A stretch of DNA of 64,000 nt from Calditrichia bacterium (GTDB taxonomy: Bacteria; Calditrichota; Calditrichia; RBG-13-44-9; J075): positions 1 to 64,000 of the forward strand of contig JACKAP010000004.1 in assembly GCA_020635015.1 (NCBI GenBank), given 5' to 3'. A program made the position numbers and the translations under genes. Positions within the stretch are counted from its first letter, which is position 1, and each line of letters starts with the position of its first letter. The notes under the pieces were generated by a model, which saw only the letters and a program-made list of their open reading frames with translations, made no database searches and was not told the origin of the DNA. Shown here piece after piece: positions 8,083 to 14,908 of this stretch.

Positions 8083-8262
8083 CCTTCGGGCGTTATTCGC
8101 TGCGCGGTCATTGGGCCTTCGCCGTCATTGGTGCTGACGCACGTCATTGAGCCTTCGGCTGTCATTGGCGTTCTACACAGTAAGGGGAGACACTATAAAT
8201 AACGCCCGAAGGGCCAATGACGGGCGAAGCCCCTATGACGCACGTAGTGCCAATGACCCTTC
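8083..8262. repeat. Mini-hairpin array, family B, with inverted second half
   Basis: Spacers change from GATGTTT through GTTATTC to GTCATTG. Hairpins include GGCC/TTC/GCC, GTGC/TGAC/GCAC and GCC/TTC/GGC. From about 8195 the complementary orientation (CAATGAC spacers, GCCCGAAGGGC) takes over toward the peroxidase gene. The gap is therefore an inverted pair of arrays pointing at each other. Confidence 0.8.
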
Positions 8263-8298
8263 GCTCCACGCTCCACGCGTTTTCCCTTCCTTACTCTA

Positions 8299-8341
8299 CC
8301 TCCCTTTATCCTTCAACCTTTATCCTTCATCCTTTTCCCTC
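8299..8341. repeat. Heptad repeats (ATCCTTC) overlapping a gene 3' end
   Basis: Five near-7-bp units (AAGGATA, AAGGATG, AAGGTTG on the minus strand). They encode the last residues KDEG of the peroxidase and supply its TAA stop. Confidence 0.75.
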
Positions 8342-8877
8342 CCCTTCTCCAACTCCACCCCCAGTCCATCCGCCAGGCGGTTGACGAAGGCGTAGTATCC
8401 GGTGACCTGATTTATGTCGAGTATGTCGGCATCGGAGAAGCCGGCCTGGCGCAATTCTTCGACATCCGCTTTTTTCATCTCCCAAGGGGTATGGGTTAGC
8501 TTGACGGCGTAATCGAGCATCGCCCGTTCGGCGGGACTGAGATTCTCGGCGTTGCGGTAGTCGCTTTTCAACTGTGCGACCAGACGGTCATCATTGGTTA
8601 ATCGACGGAGACCCTCCCCGTGGTGGGTCAGTCAGTAGTGGCAGCGGTTGGCAGCGCTGACCACCACCGCGATCATCTCCCGCTGTGCCCGGCTGAGGCC
8701 GGAGCGGCCGCGCATCAGGGTCTTGTAGAAATCAAAATGCCCTTGCAGGGAAGAAGGATTGAGACTGTGGATCTTCAGAATATTATCGACTGTGCCGTCG
8801 GGCTCGGCCATCCGGCGGTACATCTCCGCCAGCCTGCCCTCCGCCGCGTCTTCCGGAATCATTTTTATCCAGGCCAT
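8320..8877 (-). CDS. AhpD-like peroxidase, probable selenoprotein (CxxU)
   Basis: A 185-codon gene of the carboxymuconolactone decarboxylase/AhpD superfamily (peroxidase-related enzymes). Reading through one in-frame TGA at 8632-8634, the active site is E67, C79, U82 and H86. This E-x11-C-x2-C/U-x3-H spacing matches AhpD E118, C130, C133 and H137. The text is NRCHY-U-LTHHGEG, where family members carry Cys. After the TGA the frame continues with good family sequence (LSPAERAMLDYAVKLT, then ADILDINQVTGYYAFVNRLADGLG). A hairpin placed like a bacterial SECIS follows. TGA ends other genes here, so the code is standard. GAGG precedes the ATG. Alternative: a nonsense mutation exactly at the catalytic Cys, which I consider less likely. 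AhpD-like selenoproteins are known. Confidence 0.82.
8605..8621 (-). promoter_or_regulatory. Candidate bacterial SECIS hairpin
   Basis: On the coding strand, ACGGGGA pairs with TCTCCGT (seven pairs, one G-U) around a GGG loop. The loop lies 18-20 nt after the TGA. Position inside the reading frame, short stem and guanosines in the apical loop are the features expected of a bacterial SECIS bound by SelB. An alternative GACCC/GGGTC stem overlaps it, so the exact fold needs modelling. Confidence 0.55.
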
Positions 8878-8887
8878 GAATTACCTC

Positions 8888-9022
8888 GATGTTTGCTCAC
8901 TTCGTTCGCGATGTTTGCTCGCTGGCGCTCGCGATATTTGCGCTCCGCGCGATATTTGTTCGCTGCGCTCACGATGTTTGTCTGCTACGCAGACGATATT
9001 TGCTCGCTGCGCTCACGATATT
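8888..9022. repeat. Mini-hairpin array, family A, left half of an inverted pair
   Basis: Six units reading GATGTTT/GATATTT outward from the peroxidase start codon. Arms are GCTCAC/GTTCGC, GCTCGC/GCTCGC, GCGC/GCGC, GTTCGC/GCTCAC, GTCTGC/GCAGAC and GCTCGC/GCTCAC. The fifth is fully palindromic. The complement runs into the gene's GAGG ribosome-binding site. Confidence 0.9.
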
Positions 9023-9094
9023 ATTCTCTTGCAAATAATAGCTTCTCAGAAGCTGAATATTGGTAACAAAAATGGTCTTTGGTTTAAACCTTAC

Positions 9095-9298
9095 ACCGGC
9101 GCAGCCGGTAAATATCGCCGAAGGCAAACATCGTGAGCGAAGCGAACAAACATCGCGAACGTAGTGAGCAAATATCGCGAGCGCCAGCGAGCTAACATCG
9201 CGCGGAGCGCAAATATCGCGAACGAAGTGAGCAAACATCGCCGGCGTAGCCGGCAAACATCGCGAGCGAGAGCGAGCAAACATCGTTCGCGCAGCGAA
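9095..9298. repeat. Mini-hairpin array, family A, right half of an inverted pair
   Basis: About nine units in the opposite orientation (plus strand CAAACATC or AAATATC). Arms include ACCGGC/GCCGGT, GTGAGC/GCGAAC, GCGAAC/GTGAGC and GCCGGC/GCCGGC. It ends at the M28 peptidase stop codon, whose final G is the first base of a GTTCGC/TGC/GCGAAC hairpin on the minus strand. Between the halves, 9023-9094 has no recognised feature. Confidence 0.9.
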
Positions 9299-10309
9299 CT
9301 ACCGGTAGATCATCTCGACCAGCACATCCCCCACCTGCTGCAGGCTGGCCGGGCTGCATTTGTCCGGGGTGTCTGCAACGGTGTGCCAGTAGGGATAATC
9401 GAAATCGATCAGGTTGACCACCGGGATGCCCTGCCTTAAGAAAGGCACGTGGTCGTCGGTGATCGCCACGCCAGTGGAATCGATAAAAGCTGTGGCGCCG
9501 GCGGTTTTTGCAGCCGCCCAGATTTGATCCATCAGCAGAGGGGCCGCCGCCTGGGAATAAGCTTCCTTCTTGATGCGGAGATCTTGATCACCGATCATAT
9601 CCAGCAGGATGCCGTAGCGCGGCGTATACTGTTCGCGATGAGCGGCAAAATATGCTGCGCCAATGGAAAAGGGGGTTAGGGAATCAGGGTGATCTTCCGC
9701 GCCGTAATCGCCGAGATCTTCCAGATCAAAGAGTACGATATCGACCCCGATCTCGGGAGGAAACGCATCTAACACCCGGGCCATCTCCAGCAATACCGCT
9801 GTGCCGGAGGCGCCGTCATTGGCGCCGGGCACCGGATCGGCATGGCGGGAGGAATCCGGGTCTTTGTCGGCAAAAGGCCGGCTGTCCCAGTGAGCGCAGA
9901 GCATCACCCGGTAGCCTTTTTCCGGTTGGAGATTGAAGGAGGCAACCATATTGCGGCCCCGGTAGACCCGGGAGGAATCCTTTTTGTCAGTATAAGTGAA
10001 CGTTTGTTCGGAAACCCGGTCGCTGTATCGGCGCAACTCCGCCAGCAGGAAATCGCCGCAAGTACGATGCGCCTCCGAGCTGGGCACCCGGGAGCCAAAG
10101 TCGCACTGCTTCACCAACTGTTCGAAAGCGTTTCCCCCGTCAAATTGGGGACTGGCGAACGGTTTGAAGATCAGCCAGTACACGATTGCGACCAAAACCA
10201 ATATCAATGCCGCACCGATGAAAGCGCGGTAGGGGAGGGGCTTTACTTTCGTTACTTGAGGTGTTGAGGTTTTGGTGGGCTTTTTCTTTGCCGGGCGTTT
10301 TTTTGCCAT
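9299..10309 (-). CDS. Membrane-anchored M28 family metallopeptidase
   Basis: A 336-residue protein with a Lys/Pro-rich cytosolic start, one transmembrane anchor (AFIGAALILVLVAIVYWLIF, residues ~29-48) and a periplasmic M28 domain. Zinc ligands are visible: H in AHWDSRP, D in GANDGASG, E in FDLEDLG, D in LLDMIGD and H in YWHTVADT. The WDSRPFAD and DTPDKCS signatures resemble the glutaminyl-peptide cyclotransferase branch of M28, so it could be an aminopeptidase or a cyclase. CAGGATT lies just before the ATG. Not in an operon. The stop codon abuts a mini-hairpin array, and a family B array begins just upstream of the start. Confidence 0.88.
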   Translation of the reverse strand: MAKKRPAKKKPTKTSTPQVTKVKPLPYRAFIGAALILVLVAIVYWLIFKPFASPQFDGGNAFEQLVKQCDFGSRVPSSEAHRTCGDFLLAELRRYSDRVSEQTFTYTDKKDSSRVYRGRNMVASFNLQPEKGYRVMLCAHWDSRPFADKDPDSSRHADPVPGANDGASGTAVLLEMARVLDAFPPEIGVDIVLFDLEDLGDYGAEDHPDSLTPFSIGAAYFAAHREQYTPRYGILLDMIGDQDLRIKKEAYSQAAAPLLMDQIWAAAKTAGATAFIDSTGVAITDDHVPFLRQGIPVVNLIDFDYPYWHTVADTPDKCSPASLQQVGDVLVEMIYR

Positions 10310-10328
10310 GGGTGAATCCTGAAATTTA

Positions 10329-10532
10329 GCGCTGTGCGCGTGATTAGGCCTTCGGTTGATATTGACTTTGTGTCATTGGCGCTACGCGCGTGATTGGGCC
10401 TTCGGCCGTCATTAACTTCGTGTCATTAGCCCTGCGGGCGTGATTGGGCCTTCGGCCGTTATTGGCGCTCCTAAATTAACGCCCGAAGGGCTGATGACGC
10501 CGCAGGCTAATGACGCGCGCAGCGCCAATGAC
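10329..10532. repeat. Mini-hairpin array, family B, inverted pair
   Basis: Plus-strand spacers GTGATTA, GTCATTG, GTGATTG and GTCATTA alternate with hairpins GCGC/TAC/GCGC, GGCC/TTC/GGCC, AC/TTC/GT and GCCC/TGC/GGGC. From about 10475 the orientation reverses (GGCTAATGACG, GCGCCAATGAC) toward the next gene. Short CCGCATT-type heptads follow up to the HAD stop codon. Confidence 0.9.
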
Positions 10533-10555
10533 ATTTTGCCCTCCGCATTCCGCAC

Positions 10556-11215
10556 TCAAGAAAACATCATCTCACGTACCTCATCCAGGGTGGTTGCCAC
10601 ATAATGGGCCAACTGCCGCACCTCCGGAGAGGGGGCCTTGCGGTCCGGGACCATCACCGGGATCATCCCGGCGGCGTGGGCCGCGCGGATGCCGGCTTCG
10701 GAATCTTCCAGCACCAGGCAGCGGGCGGGATCGGCGTTGATCTTTTGCGCGGCCGTGAGAAATATCTCCGGATGCGGCTTGCCATGGGTGATCTGGTCGC
10801 CTCCCACCAGCGCATCAAACCAATCCAGCAAACCGGCCCGGGTTAGCTTGTTGACGGCATAATCGTGGCCGGCGGAAGTTGCCACCGCCCGGGGAATGGC
10901 GCGCGATTTTAACTCGCCGAGCAACCCCAGCAGTCCCGGCTTCAGGGGAATGCCATGTTCCTGGAAGCAGGCCTCCACCAGTTCGGAGCGGCGGGCGCGG
11001 ATATCGTAGAAAGGGAAGTCCGGTCCGAAAATCTCTTTAAATTTCTTCTCCGCATCCCGCACTGTGATGCCGGTAACATGCAGATAATGGGCCGGCTCAA
11101 AGGGATAACCCCACTCCCGGGCCGCCTCGGTCCAGGCCTGCTGGGCCACCCGCTCGGAGTCGATCATCAGGCCGTCCATATCAAAAAGCACTGCCTCAAT
11201 CTTCGGGAGCGGCAT
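10556..11215 (-). CDS. HAD-superfamily phosphatase, subfamily IA
   Basis: A 219-residue haloacid-dehalogenase-type hydrolase of the beta-phosphoglucomutase/phosphoglycolate phosphatase-like branch. Motif I is FDMDGLMID with nucleophile Asp and acid/base Asp. Motif II is the Thr/Ser of VATSAG, motif III the Lys of HGKPHPEIF and motif IV EDSEAG. The helical cap lies between motifs I and II. The ATG at 11215 is chosen because AAGGA lies upstream and the conserved strand begins right after it. The gene overlaps the preceding small gene by 20 bp, so the two are co-transcribed. Substrate not predictable. Confidence 0.88.
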   Translation of the reverse strand: MPLPKIEAVLFDMDGLMIDSERVAQQAWTEAAREWGYPFEPAHYLHVTGITVRDAEKKFKEIFGPDFPFYDIRARRSELVEACFQEHGIPLKPGLLGLLGELKSRAIPRAVATSAGHDYAVNKLTRAGLLDWFDALVGGDQITHGKPHPEIFLTAAQKINADPARCLVLEDSEAGIRAAHAAGMIPVMVPDRKAPSPEVRQLAHYVATTLDEVREMMFS

Positions 11216-11390
11216 CTTTATGTTCCTTATAAAAATTAACCAGGAATTGGCTGTCATTGGGATTGAGGTCGAAGCGCAGGGTGACCTGGTTGATCAACTG
11301 CGTCAGCGAAAGATCCGGATTCTCCCTGCGTTGATCGGAAATCCATTTCACCGCCTTGCGGATCGCCTCGTTCTTGGGAATGATACTCAT
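11196..11390 (-). CDS. Small conserved-looking protein, unknown function
   Basis: A 64-residue soluble, largely helical protein with the pattern KAVKWISDQRRENPDLS then LINQVTLRFDLNPND and a C-terminal VNFYKE. It has a very good ribosome-binding site (TAGGAGGAAATAG before ATG). Its 3' end overlaps the HAD gene start by 20 bp, indicating translational coupling. I do not recognise the family. The context suggests it works with, or simply rides with, the phosphatase. A family A spacer remnant (GCGAACAAATA) runs directly into its ribosome-binding site. Confidence 0.75.
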   Translation of the reverse strand: MSIIPKNEAIRKAVKWISDQRRENPDLSLTQLINQVTLRFDLNPNDSQFLVNFYKEHKDAAPED

Positions 11391-11416
11391 TCTATTTCCT
11401 CCTATTTGTTCGCTGA

Positions 11417-11434
11417 GGCGGGTCGCGACCCGCC
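11417..11434. repeat. 18-bp perfect palindrome
   Basis: GGCGGGTCGCGACCCGCC. A sister palindrome with the same GGGTCGCGACCC core is at 63111-63128. Both sit beside family A arrays. Confidence 0.85.
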
Positions 11435-11442
11435 ACTACATG

Positions 11443-11555
11443 CGATGTTTGCTCACTGCGTTCGCGATGTTTGTCGGCTTTGCCGACGATATTTGCGCTC
11501 CGCGCGATATTTACTCACTTCGTTCGTGATGTTTGTTCGCTGCGCTCACGATGTT
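11443..11555. repeat. Mini-hairpin array, family A
   Basis: Five units: GCTCAC/TGC/GTTCGC, GTCGGC/TTT/GCCGAC, GCGC/TCC/GCGC, ACTCAC/TTC/GTTCGT and GTTCGC/TGC/GCTCAC, with GATGTTT or GATATTT spacers. Outward orientation from the 11390 start codon. Confidence 0.9.
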
Positions 11556-11571
11556 GATTAAAGGATTGATG

Positions 11572-11651
11572 ACCCTGTCAATTATTCCCCGCCCTTTCAA
11601 GGCGGGGACAGATTGGCGACGCGTCCAGCGAGCCAATCAGGGGCGGTTGCC
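11572..11651. repeat. Interspersed repeat D, copy 2
   Basis: Near-identical to 6284-6366: ATTATTCCCCGCC, a short hairpin, GACAGATTGGCGACGCG, AGGGGCGGTTG. It is followed by TCCAACA-type heptads (about 11680-11697) just before the amidohydrolase stop codon. Confidence 0.85.
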
Positions 11652-11702
11652 ATGCTCCACGCTCCTCGTTTTTCATTCCATATCCAACATCCAACATCAC
11701 CG

Positions 11703-12881
11703 TCACTCATAATTCATCGCCAGCATTGCATGCAGCGCCATACCCTGCACCATCGCCGGCTCGTCGATGTCAAAGCGCGGATCGTGGCACATGTAGACGA
11801 TGTCCTTCGCCGGGTTGCGGATGCCCAGAAAAACGAAGCAGCCGGGTATCTTTTCGGCGTAAAAAGCGAAATCCTCTCCGCCGAGCACCGGTGTTTCCGG
11901 ATAGATCACATGTGCTTCCCCGGCCAGCGTCCGGGTGGCCTGCAGGGCTTTCTGCACCGATTGAGCGTGGTTGAAGGTGACCGGATAGCCGCCGTCATAC
12001 TCGAAGCGGTACTCCGCCTGGTGCATGGAGGTGACGGCCGCCAGCATGTTTTTCAGTTGATTGCGGATCATCCGCTGGGTGTCTTTGCGGAAGGTGCGCA
12101 CGGTGCCGACGATCTCGGCCGATTGCGGGATGACATTGTGAGTCGTGCCGGCATGGAATTGGGTGACCGATACCACGGCGGAATCCAGGGGATCGACATT
12201 GCGGGCGACGATCGACTGCAGGTTGGCAATGAACTGGGCGCCGATCACGATCGGATCCACCGTAATTTGCGGCACCGCCGCGTGCCCCCCTTTGCCCAGG
12301 ATGGTGATGTAGAACGTATCCGGCTGCCCCAGCGCCGGCCCTTCGCAGATGCTGAACTTGCCGGTGTCCACCAGCGGCCAGACGTGCAGGCCGAAGATCT
12401 CGTCGACCCCTTCCAGAACACCATCCTCGATCATCGCCGGGGCGCCGCCGGGGAGATTTTCCTCATTGGGCTGAAAGATAAAGCGCACGTTCGCTTTCAG
12501 ACGGTCTTTCATTTCATTCAGCACCCGGGCGGCACCGATCAGCATGGCGGTATGGGCATCATGGCCGCACATGTGGGCCTTGCCGTCGAAGATCGATTTG
12601 TAGGGGGGATTGCTCTGCTCCTGCATTGGCAGGGCGTCCATGTCGGCGCGCAGAGCAATCCGCCGGGTGGCGCCGGGCACATTGAGATCGCCCACCACCC
12701 CGGTCTTGCCCACTCCAGTGCGCACGGTTATGCCCAGCTTCTCCAACTCCGCCGCGGCGATCCCGGCGGTGCGCTGCACCTCGAAGCCGATCTCCGGGTG
12801 GCGGTGAATGTCGCGGCGGATCGCCACGATGTCCTCATACTGCGCCTGGCAGCGCTGCAGAATCTCTTTGTGCAAATCCAT
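11703..12881 (-). CDS. M20 family amidohydrolase (HipO/AbgB-like)
   Basis: A 392-residue cytosolic metallohydrolase. Recognisable in order are a RRDIHRHPEIGFE start, ADMDALPMQE near residue 80, the metal-binding CGHDAHTAMLIGAA near 108, QPNEENLPGGAPAMIE with the general-base Glu near 140, a dimerisation lid in the middle, and LGGEDFAFY with another metal ligand near the C-terminus. The Cys and His residues match the N-acyl-L-amino-acid amidohydrolase/hippurate hydrolase branch, which removes acyl groups from amino acids. CAGGAG lies upstream of the ATG. It is a single gene flanked by repeats; the physiological substrate is unknown. Confidence 0.92.
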   Translation of the reverse strand: MDLHKEILQRCQAQYEDIVAIRRDIHRHPEIGFEVQRTAGIAAAELEKLGITVRTGVGKTGVVGDLNVPGATRRIALRADMDALPMQEQSNPPYKSIFDGKAHMCGHDAHTAMLIGAARVLNEMKDRLKANVRFIFQPNEENLPGGAPAMIEDGVLEGVDEIFGLHVWPLVDTGKFSICEGPALGQPDTFYITILGKGGHAAVPQITVDPIVIGAQFIANLQSIVARNVDPLDSAVVSVTQFHAGTTHNVIPQSAEIVGTVRTFRKDTQRMIRNQLKNMLAAVTSMHQAEYRFEYDGGYPVTFNHAQSVQKALQATRTLAGEAHVIYPETPVLGGEDFAFYAEKIPGCFVFLGIRNPAKDIVYMCHDPRFDIDEPAMVQGMALHAMLAMNYE

Positions 12882-12966
12882 ACGCTCGCTCCTGTGGGTT
12901 TGTGCGATATTACCAAGTTGGAAAATTAAGCGAAAAAATCGGCAAAGAAACGGGGTTTTTTATTTT

Positions 12967-13001
12967 GTTGATGGGTTAATGGGTTAATGGGTTGATGGGG
13001 T
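12967..13001. repeat. Heptad repeats, TTAATGGG type
   Basis: Five units of GGGTTAAT/GGGTTGAT in 7-bp register reading outward from the amidohydrolase start. The mirrored C-rich form (ACTAACCCATTAACCC) appears at 13233-13250, on the other side of composite element copy 1. Confidence 0.85.
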
Positions 13002-13111
13002 ATTGTCTTTTCGCCTTGCTTTTTTCTCAGGTTGATGATATTCTACGGTCTTATGTGGGTTTTGATAAAGTGTCGCGTTAATTTATCGCTCGTTCGTTCG
13101 GAGGAATGTGC

Positions 13112-13233
13112 AATGCGGAGCATTTTTGCATGCGGCAAGGTGCAAGGCGCATGGTGTAATACCGTGTGGGCGTCGGGACCTGCGCTTGCGCAATCCGGCG
13201 CTATGCCCCATGCCCTTTGCCCCATGCAAAAAA
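13112..13233. repeat. Composite inverted element, copy 1
   Basis: Begins AATGCGGAGCATTTTTGCATG, here quoted as AATGCGGAGCA plus TTTTTGCATG. It continues with GCAAGG-type heptads and a conserved core (GTGTGGGCGTCGGGACC, TGCGCTTGCGC). It ends with mirrored heptads GCCCCATGCCC and the inverted end CCATGCAAAAA. Two further copies are at 14723-14858 and 56160-56307. Non-coding. Confidence 0.85.
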
Positions 13234-13265
13234 CTAACCCATTAACCCGTACACAAAAATAAACA

Positions 13266-14738
13266 ATGAAACCGCATCCATTTTCGGAAAACAACACGCC
13301 CCGGAATTCATCCCGGATATCGCTGACGCCCGGCATCATCACCCTCGGCTATCTGGCGATCGGGGTGTTGTGGATCTTCTTTTCCGATTTTATCCTCAAC
13401 AGCCTGGTGGATGATCCAATGCTCCTGCGGCAGATCCAGCTCTATAAAGGCTGGATCTATGTGCTGCTGACTGCCGGGCTGATCTTTTGGGTGCTGCGGC
13501 GTAACAACCGCCTGGCGGAAAGCGCCCGTAAAACGATCGAAGAAAGCCGGAATCAATACGTTGCCCTGCTGGAAGCAGCGTCGGAAGGGATCGTGATTGC
13601 CGATACCCGCGGCTTGATCAAGCTGGTCAATAAAAAAGTAGAGCAACTGTTCGGCTACCGGCGCTCGGAGCTGATCGGGCAGTCGGTGGATATGCTGATT
13701 CCGAAAATACAGCAGGAGCAACATGCCCACTACCGGAAAGCGTATCTGGAGGATCTCAAAACCCGCTCAATGGGCCAGGGGCGGCATCTGGAAGGTCTGC
13801 GTAAGAACGGTTCGGTGTTCCCGATCGAGGTGAGCCTCAGCCCGGTGGTTACTGATGAGGAGACGCTGATCATGAGCTTCGTGACCGATATTTCCGAGCG
13901 CAAAAAGGCCGAAGCCCAGGCGGAATTGCACCAGCAGCAGCTGATGCAGGCAGACAAGATGGCCACCCTGGGCATTCTGGTTTCCGGCGTGGCCCACGAG
14001 ATCAACAATCCCAATAATTATATTCTTCTCAACGGGAAGATCCTCACCAAGGTCTGGAACGATGTGCTGCCGATCCTGGATGTGCATCATCAGCAGAGCG
14101 GCGATTTCCTTATGGCCGGGATGCCCTTCAGCCGGGCCCGGGAGAAGATTGCCCAATTGATCTACGGCATCTCCGAAGGGGCGATGCGTATCCAGAAGAT
14201 TGTCAACAGCCTGAAAGATTTTGCCCGCCAGGATAAGGGGGATATGAACCAGGAGGTGGCGATCAACGTGGTGCTGGAGTCGGCGATCGTGATCGTTCAC
14301 AACCTGGTCAAGAAGAGCACCGGTCATTTCAAGGTGAATTACGGCGACGGCCTGCCCCTGGTACGGGGCAATATTCAGCAGATCGAGCAGGTGATCATCA
14401 ACCTGATCACCAATGCCTGTCAGGCGCTGGAAAATCCCTCGCAGAAGCTTACCATCACTACCCGCTACCGGCGCCGGCGCAACGAGGTGCTCCTGATCGT
14501 GGCCGACGAAGGGGTCGGGATCGCACCGGAGAACATGAGCCGGATCATGGACCCCTTCTTCACCACCCGCCGGGATACCAGCGGCACCGGGCTGGGGCTG
14601 TCGATCTCCTACCGCATCGTCAAAGACCACAAGGGGGAACTGACCTATGATTCCCGCCTGGGAGAAGGCACCACGGTGGTGTTGTCGCTGCCCGGGATCA
14701 AGACCCCCAAAGAAACGCGCATACTGAGGCCTGTGTAA
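13266..14738 (+). CDS. PAS-domain sensor histidine kinase
   Basis: A 490-residue membrane kinase. Two transmembrane helices lie at residues ~20-45 and ~60-80 with a short loop between. A PAS domain follows (~95-215, with GIVIADTRG and the PAC-like ending FVTDISERKKAE), then a HisKA domain with H-box SGVAHEINNPNNY near residue 245 and a HATPase domain (N-box NACQALENP, G1 DEGVGIAPEN, F-box MDPFFTT, G2 GTGLGLS). The gene directly downstream is an NtrC-type regulator, its likely partner. No Shine-Dalgarno is obvious; the upstream region is repeat-filled. The last codons and TAA lie inside composite element copy 2, so the final few residues may have been changed by that insertion. Confidence 0.92.
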   Translation: MKPHPFSENNTPRNSSRISLTPGIITLGYLAIGVLWIFFSDFILNSLVDDPMLLRQIQLYKGWIYVLLTAGLIFWVLRRNNRLAESARKTIEESRNQYVALLEAASEGIVIADTRGLIKLVNKKVEQLFGYRRSELIGQSVDMLIPKIQQEQHAHYRKAYLEDLKTRSMGQGRHLEGLRKNGSVFPIEVSLSPVVTDEETLIMSFVTDISERKKAEAQAELHQQQLMQADKMATLGILVSGVAHEINNPNNYILLNGKILTKVWNDVLPILDVHHQQSGDFLMAGMPFSRAREKIAQLIYGISEGAMRIQKIVNSLKDFARQDKGDMNQEVAINVVLESAIVIVHNLVKKSTGHFKVNYGDGLPLVRGNIQQIEQVIINLITNACQALENPSQKLTITTRYRRRRNEVLLIVADEGVGIAPENMSRIMDPFFTTRRDTSGTGLGLSISYRIVKDHKGELTYDSRLGEGTTVVLSLPGIKTPKETRILRPV

Positions 14739-14858
14739 TGCGGAGAACTTTTGCATGGGGCAAAGGGCATGGGGCATGGTGTATTACAGTGTGGGTGTCG
14801 GGACATGCGCTTGTATATTACGGCGCCATGCCCCATGCCCTTTGCCCCATGCAATAAA
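14723..14858. repeat. Composite inverted element, copy 2
   Basis: ACTGAGG at 14723 and TAATGCGGAG at the kinase stop match copy 3 in the same order. Heptads GCATGGG/GCAAAGG follow, then the conserved core GTGTGGGTGTCGGGAC, then mirrored CCATGCCC/CTTTGCC heptads ending CATGCAATAAAA. The left end overlaps the 3' end of the kinase gene and supplies its stop codon. Confidence 0.85.
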
Positions 14859-14908
14859 ACTTTACACGCTGCTCAGCATGAGCACAAAGCGAAAGAGGTT
14901 TATAGCGA

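Noticed and set aside
8320..8877. Frameshift or two separate small genes in the AhpD-like region
   Set aside because: Both halves are in the same frame, separated only by one TGA codon; no indel is needed and the second half has no start signal of its own.
8888..9298. CRISPR array
   Set aside because: The constant part is only 7 nt, the variable part is a short palindrome rather than a unique spacer, lengths are too short (22-23 bp period) and no cas gene is present.
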